This document shows positions 58,901-64,000 of a stretch of DNA of 64,000 bases, piece by piece; position 1 is the stretch's first letter, and every line of letters begins with the position of its first letter. Made by a program: the position numbers and the translations under genes. The stretch is from Apostichopus japonicus. Lineage: Eukaryota > Echinodermata > Holothuroidea > Aspidochirotida > Stichopodidae. The notes under the pieces were generated by a model. That model made no database searches, had not been told where the DNA came from, and saw nothing but the letters and a program-made list of their open reading frames with translations. Location: contig NC_092581.1 of the NCBI RefSeq assembly GCF_037975245.1, positions 16,433,303-16,497,302 on the forward strand. The letters are read 5' to 3'.

Positions 58901-61615
58901 GCTAATACCTCTATAAACTGTACTCCAATATCATGCTCTCAAAGCACTGGTATTGACAGTACAAACAGTTCCTAACCTTGATCTGATAGAAACATGATAT
59001 TCATACAGCTCGTACTGACAATACAAGTGCTCTGAAGCGGGACATAACACTACAGTATAGAAAAAATGTCCCAACTGGGTGGGACAGCTGAGTACAAACG
59101 GTGAACAGTTAAAGGACTTTTATCACACTATTAAAGTTGATATGCCATAGACAGCCGTCCACAAATTAAAAGGCGCCAAAAGTTGGTCGTGAGGGTTTTT
59201 TCAATAGGTCGCCGGAACTTTCCAGACGTCGGAAAAATTTATTCCTCATGTTTCGGAGCTTATCGACGTCCATAATCCAAGGTAGATTTGGAATGGCGCA
59301 TGTCGGGGGGGGGGGAGGGGGAGGGGGGTCGTGCCTCAGTCCTCTTTGAAGCTCATATAGTTCGTGGGCCTAAAAGTTGTCGGACCGCTGTTGCAGCAAT
59401 GACTGCAGGCGGTATTTATATACTACTTGTAATTTTTTAGAAATGTCCATTTGAAACAGCCGAGGCTCATCAATGACAGCCACTTGACCATTTTGTCTAC
59501 AAACATGAACACAAAGATTAATAGGCCAGTTTCCCAGATGCGGAACTGAACTCAATAGGCAACTATAATACTTTTTATGGCCTGACATATCATATTCGCT
59601 ATGCTTTATAAATTAGTCACGGACAAATGGAGCAGAATGTCACCCACGGGTGGTTTTGTTTGTGTGAAATTAAAAGAACTTGTCTTGATTGACTTAATTA
59701 TCAGAATTTTGAAAACAATGTCTTAAAATTAACATTTATAGGTCAGCCACTGATGATCTGACATCATCACCAATTTGGCTTGATAACGATTATTCCAAAA
59801 TTTACTTTTATGTTGAATTTCGTGCAACAGGAACAGCCACAAATGCATAATAATATAGATGCGAAGCTCTTTTCTCTTGGGACTACAATATAAAAACTTC
59901 AAATTCATCCTCAAGTCACCCTTTAATGAATCTTAATGTTCTAGTTTAAGCACCCTATGAATAACAATATAGTTATGGTCTGTGGTTTCCATACTGAAAA
60001 CTATATTGATGTATTATATGCAATTTGAATGCTTTCAGGATGCCGTCCTACTTTTATAGGCGTCACGTGACTAAATATTTTCCATATGTTTCCTATGTGG
60101 TTTAAACTACAATGTACAACAGGCCAATGGATTGCCCATGTATATAGAACTAGCGTGCAGCATGACCTATACACATGCATCGTAATGGAGTGATAACATC
60201 ATTCATTATGCCACCCTTGGTTGCATCATGTAATGAGTTGCAAGAAAAGTAAACTAACTAATATGAAACGAAACGAAAAGAAACGAAGCGAGCCGTCTCG
60301 ACAAAATAAAGTCAGCTGAAATTAAGATTCTAAAATTACGAGATATGAAAATGAGTTGTGCAAATAGCCCCACAAGATGACGACGACGACGATTATGATG
60401 ATGATGATGATGTTACTATGCCAGTTGGTAACAGTTGCCATAAATTCCAACAGTTAAATCATAAAAGGAGCGTATACTGTATTCATTTATATTCCCGGTT
60501 TGCAGGTCTGAAAGTTCACTGAAAACTGTAATTATAGGTACTTGTTAAAAGGTCACAAGTATCATAACCACAGGTTTACTAAACGCATTTGCGCCAGGGG
60601 GGGGGGGGGGGCATTAAATCTTACTTTAAAGTGATTTTCGCATTGCGTTCTTTATTTGCCAGGGCCCTTGCCCTTTTAGCCTGACTCCAAATACTAATAC
60701 GGGCCGATGGACAGAAAAGAATACGCGACAGACTCTAAAAAACCATTCATCTGGCAACCATGATTACCTATATAGACGTACATCGATCTTAATTGTGCAA
60801 TGGGGTTAATTTGTTGGAAACCCATAGAAGTGTTCATACTTAATGACTTCGGTCAATCATTTATGTTGATCTCTATATTACTCTAATGACCCACAGTTGA
60901 ATGATATTTTCCTTGTAATTATGAAGCGTTGCTGCAAGATAGCCGCTACACCACTTAATGAGTTTACGCTGCAGAAATATCATATGTACCTTGACAAAGT
61001 CAGAAAAACAAAATCAGCCATAACCAACTTATTGACCACTACAGAAAGATAAAAAATAAAATAAACGCAACGAATGGAACCGTTTTATTACTATAGACCA
61101 GTTCTAAGTGTATATATTGCATACAGTTTCATACTATATAGTCTATACATAATCATTTTACTTACGTAAATTGTCGTCAATCGTGAAGGGTATGATTCCA
61201 TTTTTCCAGCGAAATTCCTTCGGTTTAACAAGAGCTCGTTTTGTACGTCTACTGCTGCTACTACTTGAGTAGGTTCTTGAATGGTGGTGGCGTACGTAAG
61301 ATCCTCCATGGGTACGACTAAAGCCGTAGCCACGGTTCAGTTGTGTGCCTGTCTTGTGTGAGGTAGATGATGATGATGTGATGACTACCCGATGGTTACC
61401 CCCGGATACGACTGACGTCACAACATAAGGGCGTTGACGTCCGCCACCATCCTCTTCTTGATGCTGGTCTTCGTTGTCTGTGTTACTTGTCACCTCCGGC
61501 CTTCCGTCTTGATGTTCCTCTCTCCTCGCAGCCCGAGACTCTTCAATCATCCTCCTCGTGGAGGTACCCAAGACGATATCACCTTCAAAGAAGGGGCTGG
61601 TGTAAGAAAGGCCAT
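52718..61615 (-). CDS. Secreted astacin-family metalloprotease with C-terminal kringle domain (5' end incomplete)
   Basis: Five exons (61166-61615, 56891-57011, 56250-56370, 55349-55655, 52718-52980) join with matching phases into about 420 codons. Order of parts: the end of a prodomain with FFEGDIVL, resembling the astacin F.GD aspartate-switch motif; a Ser/His/Arg-rich linker; a furin-like RTKR site; the catalytic domain start RWKNGIIPFTIDD; the zinc site HEIGHAVGLWHEQ (family HExxHxxGxxHE); the Met-turn SVMHY; then one kringle with six cysteines. All catalytic residues expected from the family are visible, so an active extracellular zinc protease is inferred. The signal-peptide exon is missing. 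Substrate unknown. Confidence 0.9.
52981..55348. other. Astacin gene intron before the kringle exon
   Basis: About 2.4 kb. It includes diverged repeats with TTTGACCT..TGACC..TGA(C/T)CTC motifs (about 53730-54400) and GGAGTTGT/ACAACTCC palindromic bits near 54600-54750. No further exon seen. Confidence 0.55.
53720..54410. repeat. Diverged ~200-bp repeats with TTTGACCT motifs
   Basis: Recurring order: TTTGACCT, (T)GACCTCTAC, CACTAAGATGGAT, AAGTATGAAC, ATCATGTCTACAAG, TTTTCAGACTTTGACCT. At least three degenerate copies. Confidence 0.6.
55349..55655 (-). CDS. Astacin gene, Met-turn exon
   Basis: 307 nt between ATGCAG and GTTGGT. Opens SRRDRDKYIKVV (continuing HEQ), contains YDFDSVMHYDALAF with the Met-turn SxMHY, and ends SDLDIAQVNAMYECNQ, the last cysteine of the catalytic domain. 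The donor in GAAG|GTTGGT was chosen because phase 1 fits the kringle exon. Confidence 0.93.
56250..56370 (-). CDS. Astacin gene, zinc-binding exon
   Basis: 121 nt between ATTACAG and GTACGT. Encodes GCWSFIGKQGGEQILSVGF, a conserved cysteine, then TVVHEIGHAVGLWHEQ, the zinc-binding and catalytic glutamate signature of astacins. Ends on a codon boundary. Confidence 0.95.
56891..57011 (-). CDS. Astacin gene, second recognised exon
   Basis: 121 nt between GTTTCAG and GTAGGG. Encodes GMRHWERRTCVQFVAKTDKK, the W(E)..TC..F block of the astacin catalytic domain, including the first conserved cysteine. Enters in phase 1, leaves in phase 2. Confidence 0.92.
57012..61165. other. Large intron of the astacin gene
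   Basis: About 4.2 kb holding an inverted-repeat transposon (57847-58180), G-rich runs near 57150, 59300 and 60600, and a short GAC/GAT run near 60378. No exon identified. Confidence 0.6.
57847..58180. mobile_element. Non-autonomous hAT-like element (334 bp)
   Basis: Ends CAGGGG..TAGGAA in inverted orientation with long G/C runs. Flanked by GGTACATA (57839-57846) and GTTACATA (58181-58188), an 8-bp duplication with one mismatch. Confidence 0.65.
61166..61615 (-). CDS. Astacin gene, prodomain/linker/start of catalytic domain exon
   Basis: 450 nt between TTCGTTAG and GTAAGT, phase 1 at both ends. Contains SPFFEGDIVLGTSTRR (switch motif), Glu/Asp-rich then Ser/His/Arg-rich low-complexity sequence, SSRRTKRA (furin-like cleavage) and EFRWKNGIIPFTIDD, the usual astacin N-terminal strand. 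The start codon lies upstream. Confidence 0.88.
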
Positions 61616-62078
61616 CTAACGAAACCAAAAGAAAAAAAAAGTTTTGAAGCGTCATTCAACATCATCAATGAGGTTATCATAATAATATTGCTTAGGATTT
61701 GGCATTTCTCATCGACAAATCACTTTTATTTCCCTCACATCACAATTTAATTGATTCCATGTACCCCTCACACCACCCCTCCCCCTCCGTCCCACCTCCC
61801 TCGTATATAGATATAATCTCTAAGCGAAGATGTACCATTTTCAACTGAAATAGGCCTACTGAAGGCTAAATGTTCATCATCAATATATGGCGTACAAATA
61901 GTTACGTTAATTCTTTTCATTCAATGGATTACTAGGTGTATGACGAAAAAGGTAATGTTTAGTTTCAATGAGATTGGGACATGTGATTTATTGGTGGTTA
62001 CTTATATCATTCTGCTTCCATGCAAGTTTGATCGGTGTTATGATAAAAAACAAGATTGTCAAAAGTATACCACAAACA

Positions 62079-62260
<182 letters not shown>

Positions 62261-62553
62261 TGGTAGACATTTCGTAAGAAAAACATAAAATACTGCATGA
62301 TTGGAAACTAGCATTCGATGTGAGCTCCTCAAACGACATACTAGGAGTACTTGGGTACACTTCTCAGAGGACATAAACTATGAAAACTTGCGTGAACCCT
62401 TCAGACGACATTACCTGCAGGGTGCACTCCTTCAACCCCCCGGCGTTAACCACTGAGCTAACACTCCTAGAGCTAACAGTCCTCAAGTGACAGGAAGAAA
62501 AACAGATACAACAGATGACTCAAAGGACAAACTATACAGGTTTATAATTATTA

Positions 62554-63106
62554 GGTGACATCCCTATGTTCCGACGTCCCTATGTTCCGACGTGTCTACA
62601 TGTTCAGACAAAAAGAAAAAATTGGGAGCAATTTTTTTTATCCAAAAATTTGGTTGTACCAAGAAAACTAGTTTTGTGACCCCATTTTTTTTGTAAATTT
62701 TTTTGGACCCAAAGTTTTTCGAACCCAAATTTATTTGGGTGGCTGAAATTTTTTTGACCCAAATTTTTTCAGACCCAATTATTTTTAGTGGGACTTAATT
62801 TTTTTGGACCCAACTTTTTTTCACAAAAAAAAGGGCCAAATTTTGTTATGACCCAAGTAGTGCTTGTGACCGAAAATTGCTTGTGACCCGAAATGTAATT
62901 GTTTGTACTCAAATGTTGGTCCAAAAAAATAGTCCAAAAAAATTTTGGTCCGAAAAAATTTGGTCAGAAAACACGGTGGTCCCCCAAAAAAGTTAGGTCC
63001 GAAAAAATGTTGATCAAAAAAAATTACGAGTCCAAAAATGATTTCGTATTGTCGGAGCATAGAGACGTCGAAACATAGAGACGTCGGAACATATAGGGAT
63101 GTAACC
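62554..63106. mobile_element. Foldback element with long inverted ends
   Basis: Both ends carry repeated ATGTTCCGACGTC(C/T)CT blocks in opposite orientation over about 55 bases. The inside is a T-rich half (TTTTTGGACCCAA units) facing an A-rich half (GGTCCAAAAAAATT units), so nearly the whole 553 bases can fold back on itself. Confidence 0.8.
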
Positions 63107-64000
63107 AGTTATGTAGATAAAACCATAGGCAGCTGACGGAAGTTAGATGGCGCCATTACAAACCTACCGTCTGAGGTACATAATGAGGAAAGTGGCTCCG
63201 GACATCTGCTCTCATTCACTAGTTCTGAAAATGAAAACATTAAAGAAAAAGTTTGTAAATGCTCTACAAATATCGCTACTATTGCATCTTATTGGAAGAA
63301 TTGCCAAAGAGTTAGCGTGGTCTATGTGTGCCGTATCAAACTGACTTGTTTGTTAGTTTAGAAAATGTATGATGAGTTTGGAAAAATACCTTGTCCAATA
63401 TGATCAAAAATTTCCATTTTCAATGCTTATGATTTCATATTGTTCTTATGATTTAATCGAAGTCCCTGAAGAGCAATATTGTCACCTTTTGTTAATAACG
63501 GTTAATGTCAGCCTTTCGTTTGGTTGAATTATACCGGCTGCACAAGACCAAATGCCCCAGCTATAAATGTCATGTTTTATCGCCTGTGAGTAAATATATA
63601 ACATTGTCATAAAAACCATAAATATAAAACTAATAAGACGTGTGTTTAATAACCAGACTTGCCAAATAGTTGAACGAAGAAGATGCTTAAAAGAAATAAG
63701 ATTTGATTTATGGCCGCGGACACTCTCAAATCAATTCTGATAAGTTGAAAGCAGGAACCAAGAACAGACTGATTGGGCATCGATTTGGGGCCAACTTTGA
63801 TTGGTTCTGGTATCAACGTCGGTCAAAAATCAATATCTTGTGAGGTAAAGCCACCGTTTGTGAACACTAGGCTGGTCACCCGGCCCATCCACACTATCAT
63901 CACGAGTGAGTGTAAAGTTTGTTGAATGTTACAAAATATGTCAATTATGTATAAACTTGAGTACTTGACCACAAGCTTTACAAACATCCTAATATACCAA
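63107..64000. other. Right end of the window
   Basis: No clear gene. May contain the missing 5' exon(s) of the astacin gene; only the weak candidate at 63390-63417 was found. Confidence 0.45.
63390..63417 (-). CDS. Possible upstream exon of the astacin gene
   Basis: ATG GAA ATT TTT GAT CAT ATT GGA CAA G|GTATTT: nine codons ending in phase 1, as the next exon needs; the joined codon would be GAT, giving MEIFDHIGQDGLSY before FFEGDI. It resembles the segment preceding the switch motif in other astacins but has no signal peptide, and a stop lies upstream in frame, so it may be chance. Confidence 0.25.

Noticed and set aside
62400-62475. TAGCTCAGTGGTTAACGC, tRNA A-box-like sequence on the minus strand
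   Set aside because: No convincing box B or cloverleaf; only GGTTCACGC follows. May be a decayed SINE but not supportable.
63541-63600. Minus-strand ATG followed by MTFIAGAFGLVQP and a GT, considered as the astacin signal peptide
   Set aside because: The donor would be phase 0, but the next exon requires phase 1; the hydrophobic stretch is also very short.

Overview
This window is nuclear DNA of an invertebrate animal. Its genes are split by GT..AG introns and embedded in AT-rich sequence with many minisatellites, tRNA-derived SINE-like elements and small inverted-repeat transposons. The gene content and repeat style fit a deuterostome, most likely an echinoderm (a sea cucumber or relative). 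That placement is inference; no species marker is visible.

Three protein genes can be assembled exon by exon. (1) ARFGEF3/BIG3 on the minus strand fills about 0.5-43 kb (possibly to 44.6 kb). I can join 28 coding exons with consistent splice phases into 2,197 codons, close to the roughly 2,180 residues of the vertebrate protein. (2) LYRM2 on the plus strand (47.7-50.1 kb) has three exons and 86 residues, and is complete. (3) A secreted astacin metalloprotease on the minus strand (52.7-61.6 kb) has five recognised exons. They encode a prodomain with a switch motif, a furin-like site, a zinc-binding catalytic domain and a C-terminal kringle domain. Its signal-peptide exon is not firmly found. 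ARFGEF3 and LYRM2 are divergent, with about 3 kb between them that contains a non-autonomous hAT-type transposon. LYRM2 and the astacin gene converge. The three genes have no evident shared pathway: ARFGEF3 belongs to the large Arf-GEF scaffold family, LYRM2 is a small mitochondrial LYR protein, and the astacin is a secreted protease.

The most unusual signal is in the introns of ARFGEF3. In introns 3, 14 and 18 the tandem repeat just inside the intron carries copies of the exon's own last 15-25 bases plus the 5' splice site, and in introns 3 and 18 the true splice junction sits in register as the last unit of the array. In intron 18 seven copies about 131-137 bp apart keep the donor sequence, so the intron begins with a ladder of decoy splice donors. 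In intron 3 (96-bp unit) every copy has lost the GT. In intron 26 a higher-order array of about 50-bp units starts only seven bases after the donor. This suggests that 5' splice junctions have repeatedly been included in tandem amplification.

Other points: a tRNA-like element with inverted ends and a hammerhead-ribozyme-like core (31.0 kb); a palindromic pair of CTGAAGA..GAAAC hairpins (13.5 kb); one satellite family in opposite orientations at 6.9 and 11.6 kb; a 0.55-kb foldback element (62.6 kb); a 66-bp minisatellite that stays open in one reading frame (50.8 kb); and a trinucleotide tract of about 60 units (62.1 kb). No CRISPR, operon or bacterial-type feature is present.
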